From contig JAUUDF010000016.1 of NCBI GenBank assembly GCA_030826885.1, positions 1 to 60,740 of the forward strand: DNA of 60,740 nt. Reading direction: 5' to 3'. The translations under genes were made by a program, and so were the position numbers. The stretch is from Sulfurovum sp. Its GTDB lineage: Bacteria; Campylobacterota; Campylobacteria; Campylobacterales; Sulfurovaceae. Shown piece after piece: positions 25,059 through 34,454 of this stretch. Each line of letters starts with the position of its first letter. Position 1 is the stretch's first letter. Under the pieces are notes generated by a model. It had not been told where the DNA came from. It saw only the letters and a program-made list of their open reading frames with translations, and searched no databases.

Positions 25059-26068
25059 TGGAGCGTATGGTGGAGATAGAACGTTTTGAGGGGGAAGCCT
25101 CGTATGAAGTAACACTTCGCCCCAGCAATTGGGACGAATATATTGGGCAGGAGAAAATCAAGAAAAATCTTCGGGTATTCATTGAAGCGAGCAAACGCAG
25201 GGGTGAAGCGCTTGATCACATCCTTTTTTTCGGCCCTCCGGGGCTTGGTAAAACGACGCTGGCGAATATTATCGCTGCGGAGATGGGTGCCAATATCAAA
25301 ACAACTGCTGCACCTATGATTGAAAAAGCAGGGGACCTTGCCGCACTGTTGACCAATATCGAAGAGGGTGACATTCTTTTTATCGATGAGATACACAGAA
25401 TGTCTCCCGCGATCGAAGAGATTTTATACCCCGCGATGGAGGATTTCAGGCTTGACATCATTATCGGCAGCGGGCCGGCAGCACAAACGGTCAAGATAGA
25501 CCTGCCGCGCTTTACGCTCATCGGGGCGACGACACGGGCGGGAATGCTCTCCAATCCGCTTAGAGAGCGTTTTGGTATGCACTTTCGCATGCAGTTCTAT
25601 GATCCCCGGGAGTTGGCGAAAATTGTAGAGCAGGCGGCCATAAAACTGGAAAAGCCGGCACATACCGATGCAGCAGTCGAAATTGCCAGACGAAGCCGCG
25701 GGACACCGCGGATTGCCCTGCGTCTGCTCAAACGCGTGCGGGATTTTTCGGAAGTGGCCAACGAGGAGAAAGTGACGCTAGAGCGTGCCCGTTATGCCCT
25801 CGATGAACTTGGTGTCAACACGCTTGGGTTTGATGAGCAGGATATTCAGCTGTTGGAACTGCTTGTTGCTGCGAAGAACAGGCCGATGGGGCTGAGTACC
25901 ATCGCCGCGGCACTGAGTGAAGATGAAGGTACCATTGAGGATGTGCTCGAACCCTATCTCATTGCCAACGGATATATTGAACGTACGGCACGCGGACGCA
26001 TTGCGACACAAAAGAGTTATGAGCATTTCAAACTCGGCGGTTTGAACCAGGGGCTGTTTAATGACTAA
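25058..26068 (+). CDS. ruvB: Holliday junction branch migration helicase RuvB
   Basis: 336 residues, the usual size. AAA+ motifs: Walker [10 protein letters not shown] near residues 61-69, Walker [10 protein letters not shown] near 110, sensor 1 GATTRAGML, the Arg finger region PLRERFG, and a C-terminal winged helix ([15 protein letters not shown]). RuvB drives branch migration with RuvA in recombinational repair. It sits between panB and a permease gene, overlapping both by a few bases; ruvA and ruvC are not in the window. Confidence 0.97.
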   Translation: MERMVEIERFEGEASYEVTLRPSNWDEYIGQEKIKKNLRVFIEASKRRGEALDHILFFGPPGLGKTTLANIIAAEMGANIKTTAAPMIEKAGDLAALLTNIEEGDILFIDEIHRMSPAIEEILYPAMEDFRLDIIIGSGPAAQTVKIDLPRFTLIGATTRAGMLSNPLRERFGMHFRMQFYDPRELAKIVEQAAIKLEKPAHTDAAVEIARRSRGTPRIALRLLKRVRDFSEVANEEKVTLERARYALDELGVNTLGFDEQDIQLLELLVAAKNRPMGLSTIAAALSEDEGTIEDVLEPYLIANGYIERTARGRIATQKSYEHFKLGGLNQGLFND

Positions 26069-27083
26069 AACACAGCTGATGATCACGGCGCTCTTTGTAC
26101 TCGGACTGATGGGAGCGTATAGTGTCTATCAGCCTTTTTTGCTCTCTTTGACCGTAGCGATCCTGCTTTCTATGGCGACATTCAACCTGACCAAACATCT
26201 GGTGGATTTTACAGGGTCGGCCAAGATCTCTGCAACCATTTCCACCCTGCTGTTGACCCTGCTGCTTTTTGCACCGATTGTCTATTTGGCGACGGTGGGG
26301 GTAGGTTACATCTCCCAGATCGACCAGCAGGGGGTGAAGGAGACGCTTGGCGCACTGCGGGCCCTGGTCGAGGAAGTGCCCTTTTTGAAAGATATGGCGC
26401 ACGAGTATATGAGTGATGTACGTATTGCCGAATATATCAGAGAATCGACGACCTATCTGACCGTGGCGGGCAGTACCGGTTTGGGCTTTATGAAAAACAT
26501 GCTCTTTGTGGTCTTTTTCTACTTTTTTATCAACTACTACGGAAACCGCTTTTTCGATACCATACTTGAACTGCTGCCTGTCTCTCCGAAAAAAGGGGAG
26601 AAGATGATGAAAGAGGTCTCCGCAACGATGGAGATCGTTTTCTACTCCATTATCGTCACGGCAATATTTGAAGGGTTCCTCTTTGGGGTGATGATGAGCT
26701 TTTTTGGCTTTAATGGGGTCTTTTTCGGGGTGATTTACGGATTTGCTTCCCTGATTCCTATCATTGGAGGTATGATTGTGTGGGCGCCGGTGGCACTTTA
26801 TGTCTGGACAAAAATAGATACCCAGACAGCCCTGATCATTGCTTCCTATTCGCTCATTGTCATCTCCGTCATCGCCGATACGTTCGTCAAACCGATGATC
26901 ATTGAAATTATCAAGAGGGATTTTCTCAAGAGTACGCTGCAGATCAACTCCATTTTGATCTTCTTTTCCATACTGGCAGGCATGAGTACCTACGGTTTCT
27001 GGGGAATGATCCTTGGACCGGCGATCACCTCTTTTTTGATTGCGATTACGAAGGTTTATCTGGACTATTCAGAGGTGAATTAA
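26061..27083 (+). CDS. AI-2E family transporter (UPF0118)
   Basis: 340 residues with seven to eight hydrophobic segments. Signatures include [14 protein letters not shown] at the start and a late block with [20 protein letters not shown] and [15 protein letters not shown], diagnostic of the AI-2E/PerM family. Family members export quorum-signal AI-2, act as Na+/H+ antiporters, or are uncharacterised, so substrate is open. ATG 26061 overlaps the end of ruvB by 8 nt. Confidence 0.87.
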   Translation: MTKTQLMITALFVLGLMGAYSVYQPFLLSLTVAILLSMATFNLTKHLVDFTGSAKISATISTLLLTLLLFAPIVYLATVGVGYISQIDQQGVKETLGALRALVEEVPFLKDMAHEYMSDVRIAEYIRESTTYLTVAGSTGLGFMKNMLFVVFFYFFINYYGNRFFDTILELLPVSPKKGEKMMKEVSATMEIVFYSIIVTAIFEGFLFGVMMSFFGFNGVFFGVIYGFASLIPIIGGMIVWAPVALYVWTKIDTQTALIIASYSLIVISVIADTFVKPMIIEIIKRDFLKSTLQINSILIFFSILAGMSTYGFWGMILGPAITSFLIAITKVYLDYSEVN

Positions 27084-27139
27084 TCCTTCATTAAAGTTCT
27101 TGATTTACAATATGAATACTACGAAAAAAAGGATAAGCC

Positions 27140-27820
27140 ATTATTAGAATACTCATTATAGAAGATGATCCGGAGCTGGCACTCATTCTGACGAATTATC
27201 TGACAAAACACGATATGGAAGTCATTGGCGCGGAAGATCCCTATATCGGGCTCTCTCTTCTGACACAGCACGACTTCGATCTGATCATTCTCGACCTCAC
27301 CCTTCCGGGGATGGATGGTCTGGAGGTGATTGAAAAAATAAGAGAGATTACCAACATCCCCATTATCATCTCTTCTGCCAGAGATGACATTACCGACAAG
27401 GTCATCGGGCTGGAGAGGGGAGCAGATGACTATATGCCAAAGCCGTATGACCCGCGTGAGCTGGTTACACGCATAAAGACAATTTTACGCCGCACACACA
27501 GTTCAGATGCCAAAAAGGAGAAAAAAGAGGAGATTTTTGTAGCGGATCCTTCTGCGAGAACGATTCTCTTTAAGGGGCATTTTCTTGACCTTACCGCTGC
27601 GGAGTACGATATCCTCTCCATGCTGCTGCAGCACAAGAACGGTTCGGTATCGCGTGAACAGCTGTTGTATGAGAGTGAGCATATCGATGATGACAGCTCC
27701 ATTAAGAATATCGATGTGATTATCTCGCGTATTCGTCAGAAGATCGCCAAGATCGATCCTGACCATGCCTATATCAAACCTATCCGCGGTGTCGGATATC
27801 TGTTGACAGACCGCGTATGA
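27140..27820 (+). CDS. ArsR-like OmpR-family response regulator with ATT start
   Basis: Receiver domain plus OmpR-type winged helix. The acidic pocket LIIEDD at the start, phospho-acceptor Asp52 (LIILDLTLPGMDG), SSARDD and KPYDPREL are typical, and the C-terminus ends IKPIRGVGYLL. The frame has a TAA at 27134-27136 and no ATG, GTG or TTG before ATG 27215, which would delete the acidic pocket. AAAGGA at 27128-27133 is correctly placed for ATT at 27140, so a rare ATT start is inferred. The protein resembles acid-response regulator ArsR of Helicobacter. It overlaps the kinase gene by 4 nt. Confidence 0.85.
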   Translation: MIRILIIEDDPELALILTNYLTKHDMEVIGAEDPYIGLSLLTQHDFDLIILDLTLPGMDGLEVIEKIREITNIPIIISSARDDITDKVIGLERGADDYMPKPYDPRELVTRIKTILRRTHSSDAKKEKKEEIFVADPSARTILFKGHFLDLTAAEYDILSMLLQHKNGSVSREQLLYESEHIDDDSSIKNIDVIISRIRQKIAKIDPDHAYIKPIRGVGYLLTDRV

Positions 27821-29055
27821 GAAACCTTTCTGTCACAACCTTTATCCATATTCTGTTTTCTGTTGCAATCGTTATTTTGCTTGCAACCTTCACTCTGTTC
27901 CACTACTGGAATAAAGACCGGCAGAAGATCGATGAATTTAAACGCTATCAGCTCATCTCCATTACATTTCTCTCCAACCTCAGGCTCTACCCGAGTCAGG
28001 AAGAGCTTGAAAAGCTCTATGAAGAGCTGCATGTCAAACCTATCCCTGAAAAAGAAACCAAAGCATTAGAAAAAAAGATCATGGAAAAAGGGGAGACGAT
28101 CTTTAGCGGTGGCTCAAGACAGCTTGGAAGAGTACGTGTATTTCGAGTAGATGGTCAGAACTACATTTATGTACAGCGTATGTCCTACAACCTGCTGCTC
28201 AAAGATGACGTTCCCAAAAACTTCTTTTTTGAAATTGCCGTTACGCTGGGGGTTGTACTGATAGCGCTGTTGCTGCTTATCTACTTTGCGGTACTGAAAA
28301 AACTCTATCCGCTGAAAAAGCTGCATCGCCAGATACAGCGTTTCGCACAGGGCGATATGAATGTAGAGATCACCTATGAGCATGATGACGAGATCGGTAA
28401 AATCGCCAAGAGTTTTGGGGATGCCATCAAACACATCAATCAGCTGAGTACCTCCAAAAACCTCTTTATGCGCAATCTGATGCATGAGCTTAAAACGCCC
28501 ATTACCAAAGGGCGCATTGTGGTGGAAATGTTGGATAACGAAGCAACCAAAAAGGTACTTATCCGCGCCTTTGAGCGGATGAACGAGCTCATTTCGGAAC
28601 TTGCAGAGATTGAACGGGTGACGACACAGAACTTTGAGCCCAATTTTGAATATGTCATGCTTTCGGATATTGTGAATGAAAGCAGGATGCTTCTTATGTC
28701 GGAAGGAAACTGCATAGATACAAGCGAGGTAAAGGAAAGAGGCCTTGCGACCGACAAAAAACTGATGGTTCTGGTATTGAAAAACCTGATGGACAACGGC
28801 ATGAAGTATGGCAAGGACAAATGTGTCAAGGTCCGCACAAGAGACAACATGCTTGAAGTCGTTTCAAAAGGAAAACCGCTTGAGCATCCGCTTTCATATT
28901 ACACCGAACCTTTCTCTCAGGCTGAAAAACGAAGTTCTGGATTTGGGCTTGGACTCTATATTGTAGACAGTATTTTGGAAAAAATCGGCTACAGACTCGG
29001 CTACAGGCATGAAGAGGGGATGAACATCTTTATGATTGTACCGGAAAAGCAGTAG
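27817..29055 (+). CDS. ArsS-like sensor histidine kinase
   Basis: 412 residues. Two membrane helices (about 10-30 and 138-165) enclose a periplasmic sensor of about 110 residues. A HAMP segment (LHRQIQRFAQGDMNV) follows, then the His box LMHELKTPITKG with His223, the N box LVLKNLMDNGMKYG and the G box SSGFGLGLYIV. The His-box sequence and gene order match the acid-sensing ArsRS pair of Helicobacter, though the stimulus here is unknown. ATG 27817 overlaps the regulator TGA (ATGA), so the two are made together. Confidence 0.92.
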   Translation: MRNLSVTTFIHILFSVAIVILLATFTLFHYWNKDRQKIDEFKRYQLISITFLSNLRLYPSQEELEKLYEELHVKPIPEKETKALEKKIMEKGETIFSGGSRQLGRVRVFRVDGQNYIYVQRMSYNLLLKDDVPKNFFFEIAVTLGVVLIALLLLIYFAVLKKLYPLKKLHRQIQRFAQGDMNVEITYEHDDEIGKIAKSFGDAIKHINQLSTSKNLFMRNLMHELKTPITKGRIVVEMLDNEATKKVLIRAFERMNELISELAEIERVTTQNFEPNFEYVMLSDIVNESRMLLMSEGNCIDTSEVKERGLATDKKLMVLVLKNLMDNGMKYGKDKCVKVRTRDNMLEVVSKGKPLEHPLSYYTEPFSQAEKRSSGFGLGLYIVDSILEKIGYRLGYRHEEGMNIFMIVPEKQ

Positions 29056-29087
29056 GTACCGGCACTCTTTTGTAAAGCCGAATCTCT

Positions 29088-30389
29088 CTATTTGAGTGCT
29101 TCTGCAATCAGTTCCAGCGGATTTTTGAAGATCACGTCGGATTCGGCTCTGTTGAGTGATTCGGAGATCTGCACACGGCAGGCGGAGCACTCCGCACTGA
29201 CATAGGTTGCCTTGGTTTCGTCTATCATTTCCGCCTTGGGTTTCCCGGCCGCTTCGGCAAAATGAAACTTTTCCGTCTGCATCGTCACGCCGCCAAATCC
29301 GCAGCAGCGATTGGGATCGCTCATCTCCACCATCGGATAGTTCGGACTGAGCAGGTTGCGAGGTTCCTTGTAAATGCCCTGTACTTTTCTGGCATGACAT
29401 GGATCGTGATAGGTTACAGGCGTGTCGAACTGTTTGCCCTGCTCTTTGAGCAACTGTTGCAGTCCGGTATGGTTATCGAGCCATTCGGTTGCCATATGGA
29501 TTTTTTGGGCGACTTTCTTGGCGCGTGCCTCCCATTCGGGCATATCATGATTTTTAAAGAAAACCTGCCAGTCATGGGTGACCATGGCGGAGCATGTTGC
29601 TTCCGGGATGAGCATGGCATCATACTCGTCCATAAAGCTCTCAAAGTATTCGATGTTCTTCTTCGTCATATATTCGACTGATCCGACATCACCGGTAAAG
29701 TAGGCGGGTGCTCCACAGCAGAGCTGTTTTTTGGGAATGAATACCTCAATATTGAGTTTTGCCAGAATCTCGACCAGTGAATCACCAATGCCTTCATAGT
29801 TATAGTTTCCCAGACATCCGATGAAGATGGCGATCTTTTGCGTACTCTCCTGCGGTTTGGGTGCGGGAATATGCTCCGGATATTTGTTGAGAAAGCTTGT
29901 CTTCATCATGGAAGGGATAAGCCGCCCCTTTTTCATCATCGGAAGAGAGAAACGTGCACGCAGTCCGCGTCCCTTGTCATCCTGTGCAAGTGCACAGGTT
30001 TTGAACATGAAACCGAATTTCATGACAAGGTCCATGATTTTACGGTGACGCAGGAGGAAGAAGAACCCCCGTTTGAACCAGGCTATGCCATACTTGTCAG
30101 CAATGTCGGCACGTACTTCTTCAATGACCATATCCGTTGCGAGTGAATTGGGACAGACATCGACACAGTTGGTGCAAAGAAAGCAGCTTTCGAAAATATC
30201 CTTGGCGTTTTTATCCAGTGGCAATTCTCCACGCTGATAGGCTCCGAGCAGGTCGATGAATCCGCGTGGGGATGTCGTTTCGTCAGGGTTGATGCTGTGA
30301 ATGGTACAGACAGGAATACACTTTCCGCACTTGATACAGGCATCACTGGTTTCGGTGAAGTTGAATATCTCTTCTGTTTTTTTACTCAT
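29088..30389 (-). CDS. GlpC/GlcF/LutA-type Fe-S oxidoreductase subunit
   Basis: 433 residues. The N-terminal ferredoxin-like domain has two clusters: CIKCGKCIPVC and CFLCTNCVDVCP. The C-terminal half holds two CCG domains: GCLGNYNYEG ... CCGAPAY and HDPCHARK ... RCCGFGG. This is the electron-transfer subunit class of glycolate, glycerol-3-phosphate or lactate dehydrogenases; its likely FAD partner could be the GlcD protein at 7.9 kb. In Helicobacter the glpC-like gene is also next to hemN. ATG 30389 follows AGAGGAAAT; an ATG 15 bases upstream is less well placed. Confidence 0.88.
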   Translation of the reverse strand: MSKKTEEIFNFTETSDACIKCGKCIPVCTIHSINPDETTSPRGFIDLLGAYQRGELPLDKNAKDIFESCFLCTNCVDVCPNSLATDMVIEEVRADIADKYGIAWFKRGFFFLLRHRKIMDLVMKFGFMFKTCALAQDDKGRGLRARFSLPMMKKGRLIPSMMKTSFLNKYPEHIPAPKPQESTQKIAIFIGCLGNYNYEGIGDSLVEILAKLNIEVFIPKKQLCCGAPAYFTGDVGSVEYMTKKNIEYFESFMDEYDAMLIPEATCSAMVTHDWQVFFKNHDMPEWEARAKKVAQKIHMATEWLDNHTGLQQLLKEQGKQFDTPVTYHDPCHARKVQGIYKEPRNLLSPNYPMVEMSDPNRCCGFGGVTMQTEKFHFAEAAGKPKAEMIDETKATYVSAECSACRVQISESLNRAESDVIFKNPLELIAEALK

Positions 30390-30445
30390 ATTTCCTCTTG
30401 TCATTTCCTAATCATGAGAGCATACTACCCTACTGGATTTGGCTG

Positions 30446-31813
30446 TTATACGGTTTTAGAAAAGCTTTTTTTGTTACCGCTATACTGATGCATATAGGCA
30501 TCAAACGGCATTGCGATATTGCGAATCAGCAGTGTACCTGTGGTACTGACAGTGATTTTCTCATCAGTGATCTCTACCAGGTCAGCTTTAACAAACTCCT
30601 CAAGGTCACGGAGCGCGTCGGAAAAGTAGGTTTTGAAATCGATACCGTGTTCATTTTCGACCCGCTTGATGTCGATGGCAAAATTTGCCATCAGTTCCAT
30701 GATGACCGCTTTACGCAGGTAGTCGTCATCACTCAGCTCTACACCGCGCTCAAACGGCAGTTTGCCCGCATCGATGGCTGCTTCATAGACTTTCATATCT
30801 TTGGTATTCTGCGCATAGTAGCGGCTTCCTTCGCCGATGCTTGTCAATCCGATGCCGATGAGGTTTGCCCCCCCTTTGGTGGTGTAACCCTGGAAGTTAC
30901 GGTGCAGTTCCCCTTTTTCAATGGCAGCAAAAAGCTCATCTTCGGGTTTGGCGAAGTGGTCCATACCTACCATTTTATAGCCATTGTTTTCAAAAAAGTC
31001 AATAGTGTAGCGGAAGATCTTCAGTTTAACATCGGGTGTGGGCAGTGTGGTCTCATCGAATTTACGCATGGTTTTTTTCATCCATGGCACATGGGCATAG
31101 TTGAAAACCGCCAGTCTGTCCGGCTCGAGTGAAAAAGCCTGTTCCAATGTGGACTGAAAACTTTCAAAGGTCTGATAGGGCAGTCCGTAGATGAGATCGA
31201 CGTTAATGGAGCCAATGCCGTAACGACGCGCCAGGTCAACGGCCGCTTTCGTAGTCTCGAATGGCTGGATACGATGGATCTCCTGTTGGACTTTCGGATC
31301 AAAATCCTGAACACCGAAGCTGATGCGGTTGAAGCCGTGTTTGGCAAAGACCTTCATCTGGTCTTCGTTAAAGAAACGCGGGTCTATCTCTACGCTGATC
31401 TCAGCATTGCTGCTCCAGTTTGGGAATTTTGTTTTGATGTAGCTGACAATCTCATCGAGCTCAAAAGCTTTGTAAAAGGTTGGGGTACCGCCTCCAAAGT
31501 GAAACTGAATCACCTCTCTGGAAGTGTCGAGATGTTGTGCGAGAATGTCGATCTCTTTTTTGAGGTATTCGATATACTGGCTCAGCTTCTCCTCTTTGGA
31601 GGTAAAGACGACATTGCATCCGCAGAAGTAACACGCACTTCGGCAAAAAGGCAGGTGCACATACAAGGAGAGTTTCTCGGTGCCGTTTTCCAGATATTTC
31701 AGATAGTTGTCATAGGTGAAACCGTCATCAAACTCCAAAGCGGTAGGGTAGGAGGTGTAGCGCGGCCCTGGTTTGGAGTATTTGCTGAATTTTTCAAAGT
31801 CTATAGTGCTCAT
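30446..31813 (-). CDS. hemN: Oxygen-independent coproporphyrinogen III dehydrogenase
   Basis: 455 residues, radical SAM enzyme. The cluster motif is CRSACYFCGC (C-x3-C-x2-C plus C) near residue 57, after the typical YTSYPTALEF start and YVHLPFC. GGGTPT and SIEIDPR-like (SVEIDPRF) follow. HemN decarboxylates coproporphyrinogen III to protoporphyrinogen IX without oxygen; hemB of the same pathway is at 34.5 kb. The start is ATG 31813. A heptamer-bounded repeat lies directly upstream, between this gene and argF. Confidence 0.95.
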   Translation of the reverse strand: MSTIDFEKFSKYSKPGPRYTSYPTALEFDDGFTYDNYLKYLENGTEKLSLYVHLPFCRSACYFCGCNVVFTSKEEKLSQYIEYLKKEIDILAQHLDTSREVIQFHFGGGTPTFYKAFELDEIVSYIKTKFPNWSSNAEISVEIDPRFFNEDQMKVFAKHGFNRISFGVQDFDPKVQQEIHRIQPFETTKAAVDLARRYGIGSINVDLIYGLPYQTFESFQSTLEQAFSLEPDRLAVFNYAHVPWMKKTMRKFDETTLPTPDVKLKIFRYTIDFFENNGYKMVGMDHFAKPEDELFAAIEKGELHRNFQGYTTKGGANLIGIGLTSIGEGSRYYAQNTKDMKVYEAAIDAGKLPFERGVELSDDDYLRKAVIMELMANFAIDIKRVENEHGIDFKTYFSDALRDLEEFVKADLVEITDEKITVSTTGTLLIRNIAMPFDAYMHQYSGNKKSFSKTV

Positions 31814-31829
31814 TGTTTTTCCTTCGGAA

Positions 31830-31964
31830 AAAAGCGTTTAGCGTTTAGCGTTTAGTGTTCAGAGGTTTTCTCATTTTCACATTGCTTCATGCTTATGACG
31901 CATTCATATTATTGTCATTTGTTAAAATCTTTAACGCTTAGCGCTTAGCGCTGAACGCTTGGCT
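31830..31964 (-). repeat. Heptamer-bounded inverted-repeat element (second sequence type)
   Basis: About 135 bp between argF and hemN. One end has units GCGTTTA, GCGTTTA, GCGTTTA, GTGTTCA (31834-31861); the other has TTAACGC, TTAGCGC, TTAGCGC, TGAACGC (31931-31958), the inverted counterpart. The design is the same as in the elements at 2.5 and 4.1 kb, but the heptamer sequence differs (GCGTTTA against GAGTGAA). The inner 65 bp carry no gene. It ends about 3 nt from the argF stop codon. Confidence 0.6.
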
Positions 31965-31967
31965 TTA

Positions 31968-32888
31968 TCAGCGGTGCTGATCCAGCCATACCATGATTCC
32001 TTTTTGGGCATGTAGTCTGTTTTCCGCTTCGGTGAAAATGACATCGGCATGTTTTTCAAAGGTCTCTTCACTGACCTCATAGCCCCGATAGGCGGGCAGG
32101 CAGTGCAGGAAGATGGCATCCTGCTTGGCATGGGACATGAGTGTCTCATCGACCATATAGCCCTCAAATGCTTTAAGACGGATCTCTTTTTCCGCCTCCT
32201 GTCCCATACTGACCCAGGTGTCGGTCGTTACCACGTCACACCCTTTGACCGCTTCGACAGGGTCGCTGCCAAAGTGCAGCCTCGCACCACTGATTTTGGC
32301 AAAAGCCTGTGCCTGTGCGACAATGTCCGGATCGCACTCATAGCCTTTTGGCGTTGCAACTCGCAGTTCAAAGCCCATTTTAGCGGCAAGTAACAGCCAG
32401 GAGTGTGTCATGTTGTTGCCGTCACCGACATAGGCACAAACGGGGTTGTCAGCTTTGTTGAACTCAAGCATGGTAAGGTAGTCCGTCATCAACTGTACCG
32501 GATGGTAGCTGTCGGTCAGTCCGTTGATGACCGGCACTTGGGAGTAGTGTGCGAACTCTTCAAGCTTGGAGTGCTCAAAGGTACGTATCATCACCATGTC
32601 CACCATGCGGCTGATGACGCGGGCTGTATCTTTCATGGGTTCGCCGCGCCCAAGCTGAATGTCGTTCGAAGAGAGGAAGAGCCCAACACCGCCAAGCTGG
32701 TAGATACCGGTTTCGAAGCTGACACGGGTACGCGTCGAGCTTTTTTCGAAGATCATCCCAAGTGTCTGCCGTTGCATATAGGGAACGAACTCTTTTCGTT
32801 TGGTCTGTGCCTTGATCTTGACTGCAAGGTCGATCATCTCCAGCAGTTCCTCTTTTGTGAAGTCTGCCAGGGTTAGAAAGTGTCTCAT
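31968..32888 (-). CDS. argF: Ornithine carbamoyltransferase
   Basis: 306 residues. Carbamoyl-phosphate site [10 protein letters not shown], the HPVQ ([10 protein letters not shown]) motif, DGNNMTHSW and the HCLPAYRG catalytic segment are all present, fitting OTCase rather than aspartate transcarbamoylase. It makes citrulline for arginine synthesis. ATG 32888 follows GAGGA; an in-frame ATG six codons upstream is less likely. A palindrome with arms CATTGTA/TACAATG lies 16 nt upstream in the leader, which may be an operator. Confidence 0.95.
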   Translation of the reverse strand: MRHFLTLADFTKEELLEMIDLAVKIKAQTKRKEFVPYMQRQTLGMIFEKSSTRTRVSFETGIYQLGGVGLFLSSNDIQLGRGEPMKDTARVISRMVDMVMIRTFEHSKLEEFAHYSQVPVINGLTDSYHPVQLMTDYLTMLEFNKADNPVCAYVGDGNNMTHSWLLLAAKMGFELRVATPKGYECDPDIVAQAQAFAKISGARLHFGSDPVEAVKGCDVVTTDTWVSMGQEAEKEIRLKAFEGYMVDETLMSHAKQDAIFLHCLPAYRGYEVSEETFEKHADVIFTEAENRLHAQKGIMVWLDQHR

Positions 32889-32903
32889 AAGAGCATCCTC
32901 ATA

Positions 32904-32919
32904 CATTGTATGTACAATG
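32904..32919. promoter_or_regulatory. Palindromic operator candidate before argF
   Basis: CATTGTA-TG-TACAATG, two perfect 7-bp arms with a 2-nt centre, lies between a likely extended -10 box (TGGTAAAAT on the minus strand, about 32940) and the argF ATG. A related palindrome (TTGTATATACAA) is found at 60516-60527. Confidence 0.45.
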
Positions 32920-32963
32920 CAAAATTTTAAAGAGAATATTTTACCATAACTTGCTTGAATGGG

Positions 32964-33584
32964 CTATAATTTCGGCTTAGGTACCTCTTTTCCCAGTTCG
33001 GTGGCTATGGTGTAGGCAATGAGTTTTGCAATCTTTTCAAGCCTGGGTCTGAGCCATTTTGCCTGTTTTTCACAGGTTATCTCTCCAAGTTCAAGTACCG
33101 CAAACTTCTCTGCCCGAATTGTTTTGTAGGCATAGTAGTTTTTCAGGTTGTCTGTAAAGTTGTCATTATGCCATTTAAAGGGAAACCATGGTTTGTAGAG
33201 CTGTTTCCAGTGTGTGGCGAACATACGGGAAGCATTGGTATCGGGGTATCCGACGGAAGCACCGGAGCGGCAGATGCGTCTGGCAGAGTCAAAATGGATG
33301 GCCACAGCTACTTGGGCACGTTGAGACAGTACATCTGCGGGTACCCGCTTTACTTCAATCCCCCACTCTCTAAGCTGACGGGCTGCCTCGTTGGCAACGA
33401 GAATGTTCCACTCCACCTCCGTATAGTTCTTGCACACAGCGCCGGTATTGCCACAGGTACGACCCTCATGCCCTGCCTGAATAATGACAGGAGTGGGGGC
33501 TTTGAGGCTCTGGTATATAATGTAGCCTATAAGCAGCAGGATAAGTACGGTAAAAACGGTAGCGGCTTTGTTTTTGATGTTCAT
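32964..33584 (-). CDS. Amidase_3-like (N-acetylmuramoyl-L-alanine amidase fold) protein
   Basis: 206 residues with an N-terminal membrane anchor (VFTVLILLLIGYIIY) followed by a periplasmic domain. VIIQAGHEGRTCGNTG, VAVAIHFDS and VLELGEI suggest the His-Glu-His zinc site and catalytic Glu of the amidase_3 fold. The domain is short and contains four cysteines, so the assignment is tentative; it could cleave peptidoglycan stem peptides or be a degenerate member. ATG 33584 comes seven bases after a TATAAT box, with no ribosome site between. argF lies downstream on the same strand. Confidence 0.6.
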   Translation of the reverse strand: MNIKNKAATVFTVLILLLIGYIIYQSLKAPTPVIIQAGHEGRTCGNTGAVCKNYTEVEWNILVANEAARQLREWGIEVKRVPADVLSQRAQVAVAIHFDSARRICRSGASVGYPDTNASRMFATHWKQLYKPWFPFKWHNDNFTDNLKNYYAYKTIRAEKFAVLELGEITCEKQAKWLRPRLEKIAKLIAYTIATELGKEVPKPKL

Positions 33585-33591
33585 AGGGCGG

Positions 33592-33597
33592 ATTATA
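33592..33597 (-). promoter_or_regulatory. -10 box for a probably leaderless amidase mRNA
   Basis: TATAAT on the minus strand at 33597-33592 is separated from the ATG at 33584 by seven bases (CCGCCCT) that contain no ribosome-binding sequence. A normal start-site distance places the first base of the mRNA at the ATG. Confidence 0.5.
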
Positions 33598-33718
33598 GCA
33601 AAAGCAGAAAAAAAAGGAAATGATTGAAATATAATAATTAGTAATGAATATTTAAAAACAATTGTTGTACTATGCACTAGTGTTCAGTCATGAATAAAAT
33701 ATGTATTGGAGATGATAG

Positions 33719-34333
33719 ATGAAAATCGGTCGCTTATTTTTAGGGTTACTTGCTGTGTGCTCAATGGCCTTGTCATACGACGGTGTCAAAAGTACAGTCA
33801 AACAGTCGTATGTGCCCATCGGGATGGAAGATATGTTTGTGATGGTGAGCATTAAAACAGTGGTTCAAACCGTCATCCACTACAGTTCGGTGGTGGAAAT
33901 AGCCAATAGCAATGGTAAACAGGTAGGTGTCATGAGAACCAAGAATGGACTGGTTTTCGAAGGGCATGAGAACCAGATTGTTCTGCTGGAGACATACGGC
34001 AACAGCTGCCCTCACTGCAAGGCGGCCATTCCTGATTATAACGAGATTAAAAAACAGTTCCCAAAGGATGTCTACATCATTACCGTTGAAACGTACGGTA
34101 TGAGTAATGCAGAGTTGAAACAGTACGCACAAAACCAGGGTATTGAGTATGATACCGTTGCAAAAGAGAAGTCAGGAAAGCTGCTGCAGTATTTTAATGA
34201 ACTGGGATATGCCACCACCGGTGTGCCAAATCTGCTAATTCTCCGAAGAGACGGCAGTGTTGCCAAGTTCTATCCCCTTCTTGCCGACTTTCCCAAAAGC
34301 GAAATTGTCGACCTGATACACAATCTTCAATAG
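33719..34333 (+). CDS. Exported thioredoxin-fold protein with CPHC motif
   Basis: 204 residues with a signal peptide (LFLGLLAVCSMALS). The redox site is CPHC at residues 97-100 in the context ETYGNSCPHCKAA, and the cis-proline loop is TTGVPNLLIL. CPHC is the DsbA-type motif but the domain resembles TlpA/ResA-like thioredoxins, so it may either form or reduce disulfides in periplasmic proteins. The 70 residues before the domain have no recognised family. A hairpin terminator candidate follows. ATG 33719 has GGAG upstream. Confidence 0.75.
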   Translation: MKIGRLFLGLLAVCSMALSYDGVKSTVKQSYVPIGMEDMFVMVSIKTVVQTVIHYSSVVEIANSNGKQVGVMRTKNGLVFEGHENQIVLLETYGNSCPHCKAAIPDYNEIKKQFPKDVYIITVETYGMSNAELKQYAQNQGIEYDTVAKEKSGKLLQYFNELGYATTGVPNLLILRRDGSVAKFYPLLADFPKSEIVDLIHNLQ

Positions 34334-34353
34334 CTCTACACAAAATGCAGTGT

Positions 34354-34380
34354 GGATGTCATATATATGGCATCCTCTTT
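34354..34380 (+). terminator. Terminator candidate after thioredoxin-fold gene
   Basis: GGATG-T-CAT at 34354 onward pairs with ATG-G-CATCC up to 34375, giving an 8- to 10-bp stem around an AT-rich centre, followed by TCTTT. The T-tract is short, so termination efficiency is doubtful. The remaining 75 bases to hemB show nothing recognisable. Confidence 0.4.
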
Positions 34381-34454
34381 AACGGGCCGTATTCTACTTC
34401 CTTCCTGTTAGAGCAGGTCAGTTAAACCCACTCCTATCTTTCAATTTTGTATGA

